Source: Puniceicoccaceae bacterium 5H
GTDB taxonomy: Bacteria > Verrucomicrobiota > Verrucomicrobiia > Opitutales > Oceanipulchritudinaceae
Length of the DNA stretch: 64,000 nucleotides
Direction: 5' to 3'
NCBI GenBank assembly: GCA_009772895.1
Contig: WOUP01000002.1
Coordinates: forward strand, 372,001 to 436,000
This document shows positions 1 through 8,453 of the stretch, one piece after another (position 1 is the first letter of the stretch; each line of letters starts with the position of its first letter). The position numbers and the translations under genes are program-made. The notes under the pieces were generated by a model that saw only the letters and a program-made list of their open reading frames with translations, had not been told where the DNA came from and made no database searches.

Positions 1-329
1 AGCAGAAACGAGTCCTCGTCGATCTTCACGCCCTCGAGCTCAATGAAGCGCTGGCCGATGGGCTTGATGTAGGCCACGCGCTTGAAGTGCTGCTCCAGGG
101 CGTTGAACAGGCCGAGGCAGGTGGTGGTCTTGCCGTCGTTCTGGCGCGTGGCGGCGACGAAGAGGCGCGGGATTTCGCGGTTGAGCGGCGTCAGCTGCAG
201 GGCCTGGCTCGGCTGGCGGGGAAAGCCCCCGTCCGGCGAGAAGTAGTTGGCGATTTCACGTTCGGTCGGCGACGCGGCACGTGAGACGACCGGTTCCTTT
301 TTTTCGCGGGGGGACTCGCCGGGAATCAT
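1..329 (-). CDS. BioD/CobB-like P-loop ATPase, partial (N-terminus only), next to Pta
   Basis: Reverse-strand translation MIPGESPREKKEPVVSR...RLFVAATRQNDGKTTTCLGLFNALEQHFKRVAYIKPIGQRFIELEG runs off the window edge; P-loop-like AATRQNDGKTTT; ATG at 329-327 overlaps the pta stop (ATGA). Confidence 0.75.
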   Translation of the reverse strand, partial: MIPGESPREKKEPVVSRAASPTEREIANYFSPDGGFPRQPSQALQLTPLNREIPRLFVAATRQNDGKTTTCLGLFNALEQHFKRVAYIKPIGQRFIELEGVKIDEDSFL

Positions 330-1390
330 AAGCTCTCTGTGGTGACGGTTTCGGAATCGTTGGAATATAGCAGTCGCCGGTCGATCGCCTGGCAGGCGGT
401 GACGACGGCCGTGCCGAAAATATCGTAGCTGTGCGCGCCGCGGCTGATTTCTGCGCAAGGCTTGTCCAGCCCGATGATGATCTGGCCGTAGGTGCGGGCG
501 CCCGCCACGAGCTGGATCATCTTGGAGGCAATGTTGCCCGAGTTGAGGTCGGGAAAGACCAGCACGTTGGAGTGGCCCGCTACCGGGTCCCCGGGCAGGC
601 CCTTTTGCTCGGCTACGAGGGGGCTCAGGGCGGCGTCGAGTTGCAGCTCGCCCTCGATCTGACACTTCAGGTGCAGCGTTTCCGCCCGCTTGCGCGCGAT
701 GTCGCGGGCCTCCCGGATCTTGGTGATCGACGGGTGCACGATCTTTTGCGCATTGGTGGCAAAGCTCAGCATGGCGACCCGCGGTTCCTCGTTGGTCAGG
801 TGGTGGGCGATGCGCGCGGTCGAGACGGCGATGTCCGCCAGTTGCTCGACGTTGGGCTCCGGGATGACGCCGCAGTCGGCGAGGAAGAGCAGCCCGTTGA
901 GGCCGAAATTGGGGTTCTCCTGGTCGAGGATGAGCATCGACGAAGCACTCTTGACTCCCTTTTGCGTGGGGATGAAGCGGAAGAGCGAGCGCAGGCCGCT
1001 GGAGGCCGACATGGTCGCTCCGGCCACGAGTGCATCGACGCGGTGGTTTTCCAGCATCAGGGCAGCGAAGTTGTGCCGGTCGAGCAGGATGCGCTGCTTC
1101 TCCTCGTCCGACGCCTCCGCATACTTGGGATGCTGGTCGATCATCGGCCGGAAGATCTCGAAATCTTCACTGCGATCGGGCTCCAGGATGCGGATACCGT
1201 CGAGGCGAATGTCGAGCCGCCGCGCCCGTTCCTTGATCTCTGCCCGGTCACCGAGCAGGACGGGCACACCGCAGCGCCGCGTCACGAACTGGCGTGCCGT
1301 CTGGATGATCCGGGGGTCGTGCCCCTCCGGAAAGACGACGCGCTTCGGGTGGCGTTGCAGCTTGCCCAGTAACTGGTCGATCAGGCCCAT
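326..1390 (-). CDS. pta: Phosphate acetyltransferase (PTA_PTB domain only)
   Basis: 354 aa; VVFPEGHDPRIIQTA start, VDALVAGATMS, SFATNAQK..., VLVFPDLNSGNIASKMIQ motifs typical of Pta. Confidence 0.9.
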   Translation of the reverse strand: MGLIDQLLGKLQRHPKRVVFPEGHDPRIIQTARQFVTRRCGVPVLLGDRAEIKERARRLDIRLDGIRILEPDRSEDFEIFRPMIDQHPKYAEASDEEKQRILLDRHNFAALMLENHRVDALVAGATMSASSGLRSLFRFIPTQKGVKSASSMLILDQENPNFGLNGLLFLADCGVIPEPNVEQLADIAVSTARIAHHLTNEEPRVAMLSFATNAQKIVHPSITKIREARDIARKRAETLHLKCQIEGELQLDAALSPLVAEQKGLPGDPVAGHSNVLVFPDLNSGNIASKMIQLVAGARTYGQIIIGLDKPCAEISRGAHSYDIFGTAVVTACQAIDRRLLYSNDSETVTTESL

Positions 1391-1488
1391 CGTAAAAGTG
1401 CCACATTGGCGATAGTCGGGCAGAGCCTGTCCGTTACGGCCGCAAGCCTCAAGTGGAAAGTCGCTGCAGCAGCGATGTTTGGCAAAAG

Positions 1489-1522
1489 ATTGCCACTTAC
1501 CCGTCCCCAGGTAAGTGGCAAT
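1489..1522 (-). terminator. Perfect 13-bp inverted repeat, candidate terminator or RNA element
   Basis: ATTGCCACTTACC-(cgtcccca)-GGTAAGTGGCAAT; on the minus strand followed by CTTTTG; sits between the 65-aa ORF and pta. Confidence 0.5.
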
Positions 1523-1535
1523 AGCCCTTGGGTTG

Positions 1536-1733
1536 TTAGATGGTCCGGTACTGGACCAGGTTCCTGCGAAACATTTCGGCGCGCCAGATGTCGCGTGCCT
1601 CGCGCGAAAGCCCTTCCACCGCGACGCTCTGCAGCTGGTGATCGCTGAGGTGGCGGTAAAGGATGTAGAGATACTCCTTGTTGATGGGAGCTTCGCGCAG
1701 GTTCTCCCACAGCTGCTTGAATAGGTTTAGCAT
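1536..1733 (-). CDS. Small conserved-looking hypothetical protein (65 aa)
   Basis: ORF MLNLFKQLWENLREAPINKEYLYILYRHLSDHQLQSVAVEGLSREARDIWRAEMFRRNLVQYRTI; AGGA-like RBS just upstream of ATG on the minus strand. Confidence 0.55.
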   Translation of the reverse strand: MLNLFKQLWENLREAPINKEYLYILYRHLSDHQLQSVAVEGLSREARDIWRAEMFRRNLVQYRTI

Positions 1734-2250
1734 AGTCCTGTGAATTCGGGTGAAGCAGCCCAGCCAGTGCTGATGCCGCGCTCAAGATTCGCCAACCGCT
1801 AGGATTGGCGCCGACTTCGACGGGCTATGCGAGGGGAGGCCCCGCAATGGGGCAGGCGCGTTTTTGCCAGGCGCAGCGCCACGAAGTGTGGACATCCGGC
1901 AGGCGTTGGCCGGTGCTGAACGACCGGCTGAAGGTGGGCAGCGCGGCCGGTTGGGCCTCGTTTCCCGGGCCCGTAAACAGGTCGAGATCCAGCGTTTCGC
2001 CCGCCTCTTCTTCCATCTCGTTGATGGAGGTGGCCACGAGGGTCGACAAATCGCCATTGGCGGCGTGCAACTCCGTCAGCCCGGAAGAGGAAAACTCCGT
2101 CTGGTTCTGCTCGGGATTGACGAGGAGCAGGACCGACCAGAGCCAGAACTGGATCAAGGTGCTGATGCTTGAGGATTTTCCTCCGTTTCAGCCCGGGAGT
2201 CAATTCCGATGATCCAAATTAGTGGCGCCGGATGATTTTCCACTCGGCGG

Positions 2251-3861
2251 GTGCGGTTACTTCAGCTATCACCTCGGCTCGTGGCTCGCCTCCGCAGCAT
2301 TTCGATCGTCAGTCTCGCAACCTCCGCCAGCCGGGTGCTGGGCCTCATCCGCGACGTCTGCATGTTTGCCTTTCTCGGCACGGGCCCGGTCAGCTCCGCC
2401 TTCATCCTCGCCTTTACGCTGCCCAACCTCTTCCGGCGGCTGCTGGGGGAGGGCGCGCTGACCTCCGCCGTCGTGCCGGTGCTCTCTCGCAAGCTCGAGC
2501 AGGAGGGCGAGGCCGCGCAGGATGCCCTGCTCAACGCGGTGCTGCGGCGCCTGTTTCTGACGCTGCTGGGCCTCTCCGTGCTGCTGGGCATTGGCTGGTG
2601 GGGGCTGCCGTTGATTCCGGGGCTGGCCGAACGCTGGTACCTCAGCAGCGGCTATGGGCTCATGCTGACGCCCTATCTGGTGCTGATCTGTCTGGCCGCC
2701 ATCCTCAGTGCCGCGCTCAACGTGCGCCAGCGCTTCCTCGTGCCCGCGCTCTCGCAGGTGTGGCTCAACCTCAGCATGATCGCGGCGCTCGGCGGGTTTG
2801 GCTGGGCGCTGGCGGAGACTCCGGAGGCGCGAGCCTGGTGGCTTGCCGGCGGGGTGTTGGTGGGCGGCGTGTTGCAGTGGCTGACCCCGTGGCTGGACCT
2901 GCAACAGGTCGGTTGGGACCGCCGCGCGGGGCGGGGAGAGCCGGTGGATTTGCGGCCCGTCTGGCGCCTTTTCCTGCCCGGCGTCTTCGGCGCGGCGATC
3001 TTTCAGGTCAACGTGCTGGTGTCGCGCCTGCTGGCCTTCAGCCTCAACGATCAGGCGACGGGCATCCTCTACCTCGCCAACCGCCTGATCGAGTTGCCGC
3101 TGGGCGTTTTCGCGGTGGCGGTCAGTACGGTGCTGTTCCCGGAATTGGCCCGTTACGCGGCCCGCGAGGACGGACAGGAGACATTTGCCGAGGCCTACCA
3201 CCACGGGTGGCGCCTCATCATGCTCATCACGGTGCCGGCGGCCCTGGGCCTGGCGGTGCTGGCGGGGCCGATCCTCAGCGCGCTGTTCGCCTGGGGCCTG
3301 TTCGCGGCAGACGACGTGGCGGCGACGATCCCGCCGCTGCAGATCTTCGCCATCGCGGTGCCGTTCTACTCCTGGGCGACGTTGGCCACGCGGGCCTTTC
3401 ACGCGCAGCAAGACATGCGCACGCCGGTCCGACTGGCCGTGCTCAACCTGCTGATGAACCTCGGGCTGAGCCTGCTCCTGATGGGCCCCTACGGCACCTC
3501 CGGTCTCGCCCTGGCCAATCTGCTGACGAGCGTCACGCACTGCATGTTGCTGGCCGTCCTGCTGCGTCGCTACCGGGTGCCGCTTCTGACGCCCACAACG
3601 GGGCTCGCGACCGTCAAGATCATTGCCGCCGGCGCGGTCATGGCGGGGGCCATCGTATGGCTCAAGCCCTTTTCCTGGGACCTGCTGGCGCGCCTCGAGA
3701 CCTTGTTTGCGCCGACCTGGGCGGAAAAATTGCTCAACGCCGGCCTCATCGCCCTGCTCATCCCGCTGGGCGTGGTGGTCTACTTCGGCACCCTCGTCAT
3801 CCTCCGCGAAGGCGAGCTGCACGAGCTGCTGACGGTGATCCGCAAGAAGCTGGGCCGGTAG
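2251..3861 (+). CDS. murJ: Lipid II flippase MurJ / MviN family
   Basis: 536 aa polytopic; SISIVSLATSASRVLGLIRDVCMFAFLGTGPVSSAFILAFTLPNLFRRLLGEGALTSAVVPVLS; GTG start. Confidence 0.93.
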   Translation: MRLLQLSPRLVARLRSISIVSLATSASRVLGLIRDVCMFAFLGTGPVSSAFILAFTLPNLFRRLLGEGALTSAVVPVLSRKLEQEGEAAQDALLNAVLRRLFLTLLGLSVLLGIGWWGLPLIPGLAERWYLSSGYGLMLTPYLVLICLAAILSAALNVRQRFLVPALSQVWLNLSMIAALGGFGWALAETPEARAWWLAGGVLVGGVLQWLTPWLDLQQVGWDRRAGRGEPVDLRPVWRLFLPGVFGAAIFQVNVLVSRLLAFSLNDQATGILYLANRLIELPLGVFAVAVSTVLFPELARYAAREDGQETFAEAYHHGWRLIMLITVPAALGLAVLAGPILSALFAWGLFAADDVAATIPPLQIFAIAVPFYSWATLATRAFHAQQDMRTPVRLAVLNLLMNLGLSLLLMGPYGTSGLALANLLTSVTHCMLLAVLLRRYRVPLLTPTTGLATVKIIAAGAVMAGAIVWLKPFSWDLLARLETLFAPTWAEKLLNAGLIALLIPLGVVVYFGTLVILREGELHELLTVIRKKLGR

Positions 3862-3930
3862 GGGCGGCGCGACATTGTCAGGGGCTCCTGAACTTGTCAC
3901 GTGGTGCGATTGCGCCTTGGATATCGAGCC

Positions 3931-4317
3931 ATGCAGTTTGGCCGTTCGACCGTTCTCGTCCGCGACTATGCGGAAGCGCTTGCCTTTTATCGCGACCAGC
4001 TGGGGCTGGAGGTCGTCTACGACGGAGCGACGCCCGATGGTTTTCGCCTGCTGCACTTGGGCTTTCCGGGGCAAACGCCGGCAGGGCTGTGGCTGATGCA
4101 AGCCCAAACGGAAGAACAACGGGCACTGGTAGGTCGTCAGACCGGGGGCTTTCCCTGCTTCGTCCTGTATGTGTCGGACTGCGAGGCGGAGTTCGACCGC
4201 CTCCAGTCGCTGGGGGTCGCGTTTCCCGTGCCACCGCGTCGGGCGGAAGGGGCGACGTTTGCTCATTGCCGGGACCCCTTCGGCAACGAGATCGTGCTGG
4301 TTCAGCTCCCAACTTGA
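3931..4317 (+). CDS. VOC (glyoxalase/bleomycin resistance-like) family protein
   Basis: MQFGRSTVLVRDYAEALAFYRDQLGLEVVYD...FRDPFGNEIVLVQ-type end; the ORF track starts at 3901 (GTG), ATG at 3931 preferred. Confidence 0.8.
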   Translation: MQFGRSTVLVRDYAEALAFYRDQLGLEVVYDGATPDGFRLLHLGFPGQTPAGLWLMQAQTEEQRALVGRQTGGFPCFVLYVSDCEAEFDRLQSLGVAFPVPPRRAEGATFAHCRDPFGNEIVLVQLPT

Positions 4318-4342
4318 GGGGACGGGAGCGAGGAGCGTTTGC

Positions 4343-6163
4343 CTACTCCTCCAGCGGAGCCAGCGCGCCGGGGACGCCCGGATGATCCAGGGTCCAGGGC
4401 AGCCAGTCGGCTACCTGTGGCGGCACTTCGCCGGCGGCTTTCAGGCCGGGAAAGTCGGCGCGCGGTGCGAGGCGCTTGAGGATCGGGCTCTGGAAGACCG
4501 GACGGTAGTAGTCGGAGAAGGCCTGGCTGCCCTCGCCGAAACCGCGGTCCTGCAAGGCGCTCAACTCGGTGATCTCGGCGGAGCAGCCCTCTTCGTCGTT
4601 GCCGCCATCGGCGGGGCTCCAGGTCAGCAGGGGCTGCCGGCGATCTTGCTGCACGTAAACGTTGTGGGCCATGCTGGCGACCTGCGGTTCGGTCAACTCA
4701 CCGCAGAGGGAGCCTTCCTGGATCGTTTGCACGAGCGGGAACTTGAAGCCCTCACGCGCGACCATGAGGTTGTTGGCGAGCATGTGGCCGTCGCGCTCGT
4801 CCACGTCCGGACCAGTCGCCGGGTGCCAGCCAAAGTGGTCGTTGGCGGCGCTGCGGGAGGTGCGCTGGATCTTGATCGAGCTGTCGAGCAGCGTGTTCTG
4901 GTAGATCCTGGCATCGCAGCTGTTGAGGATATAGATGCCGGTGCCGCAATTGAAGAATACGTTGCCGGCGACGGTGGCCCCCTTGGAGATCTCGAGGAAA
5001 AAGCCGTTGTCGGTCGTCTCGACCCAGTTGTTGTAAAACTGGCCGTCTACGTTGCCCACGTCGTACCACACGCCGCTGCTGTACGGATTGTCGATGATGA
5101 GGTTGTCGCGTACGACGACGCGGTGCGTCTGGTTGAAAATCTTGATCGCGGTCGGGAAGACGCCTTCGAACTGCTCGATGTTGGTGTGCGTTACGATGTT
5201 GTGCTCCAGCAGGGCGTCGGCGGAGCTGATGACGTAGATGCCCTCGAAGCCGGTGTGCGTGATGAGGCAGTTGCGGATCACGAGGTCGTCTCCGCGGAAA
5301 TAGCCGGCCACGCGCGAACAGTAGGAGATGGTGACGTTTTCGAGTTCCGTGCCGACTACGTCCTTGCCCATTTCCGCCTCGGGGGTGGGACCCTCGCCCT
5401 CGGTGCCCTCGATTTCGAGCGCGCGGTAGGCGTATTGGGTGAAGGTGATGCCGCGGATCTTCGGCCCGAGGCGGTCGGACTTCTTGCCGTGCACCTCACC
5501 TGTTACGCGGGTAAGTGCGTTGTCGAAGGCCGTGATTTCGATTTCGTGCTCCGATGGGTCGACGCCGATGTAGACGTTGCCGTTTTCATAGTCGATCGAG
5601 TAGGTGCCCTCGGTCACTTCGCCTTCCCAGCCGACGACTTCCAGCGGCTCGCCGTCGACAAAGACCATGTCGTAGTTGAAGAGGTAGGGCGGGATCTGGT
5701 TCCCGAGCCGTTCGCGGCGCCACCAATCGGGGGCGACTTCCGGGAAGAGGTGATCCCAGCTGGTGCGCCAGAGGCCGTTGATCTGTTGCTCCCAATCGTC
5801 GGCGACCTGCGAGCCCTTGAGGATCGGGCGCTCGTCGCGGTAGGGCTGCATCGTGATGCCCTGGTTCAGCTCCAGATTGCCGGTGCGGTAGACGCCGCCG
5901 CGCAAGACGATGGCATCTCCGGTCTTCACGTTCGCGATGACAGCTTCCAGGGTAGCGGGCGCGTCGAGGGAGGTGCCTTTGGCCTGGGCATCGCCGTCGG
6001 GGGCGACGTAGTAGACGGTGCCGTCCACTTGGGGTAGGTCGTAGGTTTGGGCGATGGGGCCGTAGTTGCCCATGGAGGGCTGGGCCTGAAGCGGGGGCGC
6101 CGTCAAGCCGCAGAGGGCGACGGCAAAGCAAAGCAAGGTGCGGGGTAGGGCAGGAGTTCGCAT
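4343..6163 (-). CDS. Secreted right-handed parallel beta-helix protein
   Basis: Signal peptide MRTPALPRTLLCFAVALCGLTAPPLQAQ; YYVAPDGDAQAKGTSLDAPATLEAVIANVKTGDAIVLRGGVYR; repeated beta-helix-like LLEHNIVTHTN / VVRDNLIIDN / VAGNVFFNCGTGIYILNS. Confidence 0.82.
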   Translation of the reverse strand: MRTPALPRTLLCFAVALCGLTAPPLQAQPSMGNYGPIAQTYDLPQVDGTVYYVAPDGDAQAKGTSLDAPATLEAVIANVKTGDAIVLRGGVYRTGNLELNQGITMQPYRDERPILKGSQVADDWEQQINGLWRTSWDHLFPEVAPDWWRRERLGNQIPPYLFNYDMVFVDGEPLEVVGWEGEVTEGTYSIDYENGNVYIGVDPSEHEIEITAFDNALTRVTGEVHGKKSDRLGPKIRGITFTQYAYRALEIEGTEGEGPTPEAEMGKDVVGTELENVTISYCSRVAGYFRGDDLVIRNCLITHTGFEGIYVISSADALLEHNIVTHTNIEQFEGVFPTAIKIFNQTHRVVVRDNLIIDNPYSSGVWYDVGNVDGQFYNNWVETTDNGFFLEISKGATVAGNVFFNCGTGIYILNSCDARIYQNTLLDSSIKIQRTSRSAANDHFGWHPATGPDVDERDGHMLANNLMVAREGFKFPLVQTIQEGSLCGELTEPQVASMAHNVYVQQDRRQPLLTWSPADGGNDEEGCSAEITELSALQDRGFGEGSQAFSDYYRPVFQSPILKRLAPRADFPGLKAAGEVPPQVADWLPWTLDHPGVPGALAPLEE

Positions 6164-6215
6164 ACTATCCTCATGGGCCGCAATCCGACACGCCGCAACC
6201 TTGGGCGCCTTCGAA

Positions 6216-7493
6216 TTATAGAACGGGTGTACCGAGCAGGAGGCTGACGTTGCTGCCGCCAAAACCGCAGTTGTTCTTCAGGATGTAGCGGCTCTTGGTG
6301 GCGGTTGGCGCGGTGGGCAGATGGAGGCTTTCGACCTCTGGATCCGGCTCCTGCAAGTTGGCATTGCCCGGGCGGAAACCGTGCCGCATGGACAGGGCGC
6401 ACAGGCCCACCTCAAACGCCCCCGCCATGGAGAGGCCGTGGTCGGACTGGCCCTTGGTGCTCACGACGGGCGGGCAGGGCGTGTCGCCGAAGAACTTGCG
6501 GATTGCCTTGGCCTCGGCCAGATCGCCGGTGGGCGTCGACGTGGCGTGGGCGTGCAGCCAGGAAATGTCTTCGCGCGCAATCTGGGCGTCTTCGACCGCT
6601 CGTTCCATCGCGCGGCAGAGGTATTGGCCCTCGGGCTCGGGTGCCGCGATGCTATAGCCGTCGGCTGACTGGCCCCAGCCGAGCAGTTCCGCGTAGGGCG
6701 TGGCCCCGCGCTCGGCGGCGGCCTCGGCGCTCTCGATGATGAGCACCGCCGCGCCGCCGGTGGCGACAAAACCGTCCCGACGCTTGTCCCAGGGCCGGGA
6801 AGCCGTGGCATCGCCGCCCTGAGAGAGCGCGCGCATGGCGGCAAAGGGCAGCACCGACTCGGCATTGCAGTCTTCCGCGCCCACGACCATGACGCGCCTG
6901 GCGCGCCCGAGGCGGATCGCGTCGATGGCATGGCCTACGGCGTGGCTGGACGAGGTACAGGCGGAGACGAAGCCGAGGTTGGCCCCTCGGATGTGGTAGT
7001 AGGCCCCGAGGTTGAAATTGAGCGTGCCGGAGATCGAGTTGACGACCCCCATCGGATTGCCCCGGCGACCGCGCGTCTCGTAGAGCAGGCGCACGTGCTG
7101 CCCCATCATGAAGGGCGAGCCGGCGGAGGCGGCGAAGAGGGCGGTCTCGTCGTTTGCGAGGTCTGCCGGATCGAGGCCGGCATCGGCAATGGCCTGATCG
7201 GCCGCGCAGACGGCATAGATGCCGTGGGGCGGCAGACTGCGCAGGAACTCACGCCGCACCTTGAAGCGTTCCGGGATCTGCCAGAGCGTCCACGTGTCGC
7301 TCGAGAGATCGAACTCCTTGACCATGCCGGCCACCTTGATCTGCGACTGCCCGTCGGGCATGAACGTATGCGGTGCGATCCCGCTTTGCTGCGTGCGCAA
7401 GGCTTCCAGAACGGCGGAAGCATCGTTACCGATACTGCTGATAAAGCCGAGACCCGTGATGACGGGGCGGTGCGGCCAGTCGAAAGAACTCAC
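6216..7493 (-). CDS. Beta-ketoacyl-ACP synthase (FabF-like)
   Basis: 425 aa; SACTSSSHAVGHAIDAIR (Cys), HAHATSTPTGD (His), STKGQSDHGLSMAGA (His). Confidence 0.9.
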   Translation of the reverse strand: MSSFDWPHRPVITGLGFISSIGNDASAVLEALRTQQSGIAPHTFMPDGQSQIKVAGMVKEFDLSSDTWTLWQIPERFKVRREFLRSLPPHGIYAVCAADQAIADAGLDPADLANDETALFAASAGSPFMMGQHVRLLYETRGRRGNPMGVVNSISGTLNFNLGAYYHIRGANLGFVSACTSSSHAVGHAIDAIRLGRARRVMVVGAEDCNAESVLPFAAMRALSQGGDATASRPWDKRRDGFVATGGAAVLIIESAEAAAERGATPYAELLGWGQSADGYSIAAPEPEGQYLCRAMERAVEDAQIAREDISWLHAHATSTPTGDLAEAKAIRKFFGDTPCPPVVSTKGQSDHGLSMAGAFEVGLCALSMRHGFRPGNANLQEPDPEVESLHLPTAPTATKSRYILKNNCGFGGSNVSLLLGTPVL

Positions 7494-7495
7494 TG

Positions 7496-7849
7496 CTACT
7501 TCGATTCGGAGATTTTCTGGCGGATAAAGCGCCGCAGGTCCGCCACTGTGGCGAGGTCGACCAATTCCTCGTTCTGGATCGTGAGGTCGAAGAGGTCCTC
7601 CAGCATGAAGACGAGCTCGGCGATCGTAATGGAGTCCACGCCCAGGTCTTCGCGCAAACGTGTGCTGTCGGGCAGCTCCGTCACGGGTTGCTCCGGCGGC
7701 TCCGGCAGCAGAAACACGAGGATACGCAGAACGAGTTCGTCCAGGTACGCAGGTTGGCGCGTCTGTTCATAAGCACGGTAGGCCGCCAGGGTTTCGGGCG
7801 GGTGGCCGCGCAGGCGATCGGCGGCTTTGTCGGCAGGGGAGGAACTCAT
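7496..7849 (-). CDS. Acyl carrier protein-like (phosphopantetheine domain)
   Basis: LREDLGVDSITIAELVFMLEDLFDLTI with DS attachment motif; ends 2 nt before the ketosynthase start. Confidence 0.85.
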   Translation of the reverse strand: MSSSPADKAADRLRGHPPETLAAYRAYEQTRQPAYLDELVLRILVFLLPEPPEQPVTELPDSTRLREDLGVDSITIAELVFMLEDLFDLTIQNEELVDLATVADLRRFIRQKISESK

Positions 7850-8009
7850 GGGCGCAGTCAGTCTTAGTTGCCGCGTCGTTAGCGGGTGTCAACGGTATTC
7901 CAGACAGTAGAACCGCAGGTTAAACGAAGGAGGGCTCCGCTGCCAGCTCGATTATGCATATCGTTTTCCTGCTTGCGAAATCGTCAGGGAGCCTTAACTC
8001 AGAGAGGCC

Positions 8010-8453
8010 ATGAAATCTCGTTTCGCTTCTCTTACGCTCGCGCTTGTGCTCGGTTCTTCCTTTGGCTTCATGGGTTGCCAAGGGCCTTCGACGGCCCCGG
8101 CGGCGACCAAGGCCGAACTCGGGCCGGCTCCGACCACGCCCGTTGCGACCATTTCGATTCCGGGCGGAATGCCGAACAGTGAGGTCAAGAGCGTGGTGGT
8201 CGAGTCCTTCATTCGCCGCCGCTGGGACATCCTCGATGATGGCGATCAGATGGTGAAGGCGCAGCTCATCCACCGCGGCTACGATGCGACCCTCACGGCG
8301 ACCTGGAATGATTCGACCATCCAGATCACGTCCGACTCCTACCGCATCAACAAGGCCGGCGAACCGACCGAACGGGCGGAGCCGGAAGGCTGGATCGCCA
8401 ACCTCGAAAAGGACATCAACGTCCGCCTCGAGACGGCCGCTTATATTGACTAA
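8010..8453 (+). CDS. Small putative lipoprotein
   Basis: MKSRFASLTLALVLGSSFGFMGCQGPS lipobox-like signal; stop overlaps the next start (TAATG). Confidence 0.75.
   Translation: MKSRFASLTLALVLGSSFGFMGCQGPSTAPAATKAELGPAPTTPVATISIPGGMPNSEVKSVVVESFIRRRWDILDDGDQMVKAQLIHRGYDATLTATWNDSTIQITSDSYRINKAGEPTERAEPEGWIANLEKDINVRLETAAYID

Noticed and set aside
1799-2212. Overlapping ORFs on both strands (e.g. 1825-2157 minus, 110 aa; 1805-2212 plus, 135 aa)
   Set aside because: No recognisable motif and no way to choose a frame; could hold one small minus-strand gene but I cannot support it
2232-4385. 717-aa plus ORF and 665-aa minus ORF (2269-4266) over murJ
   Set aside because: Alternative frames of murJ with low-complexity Arg/Gly/Ala or Gln/Arg composition
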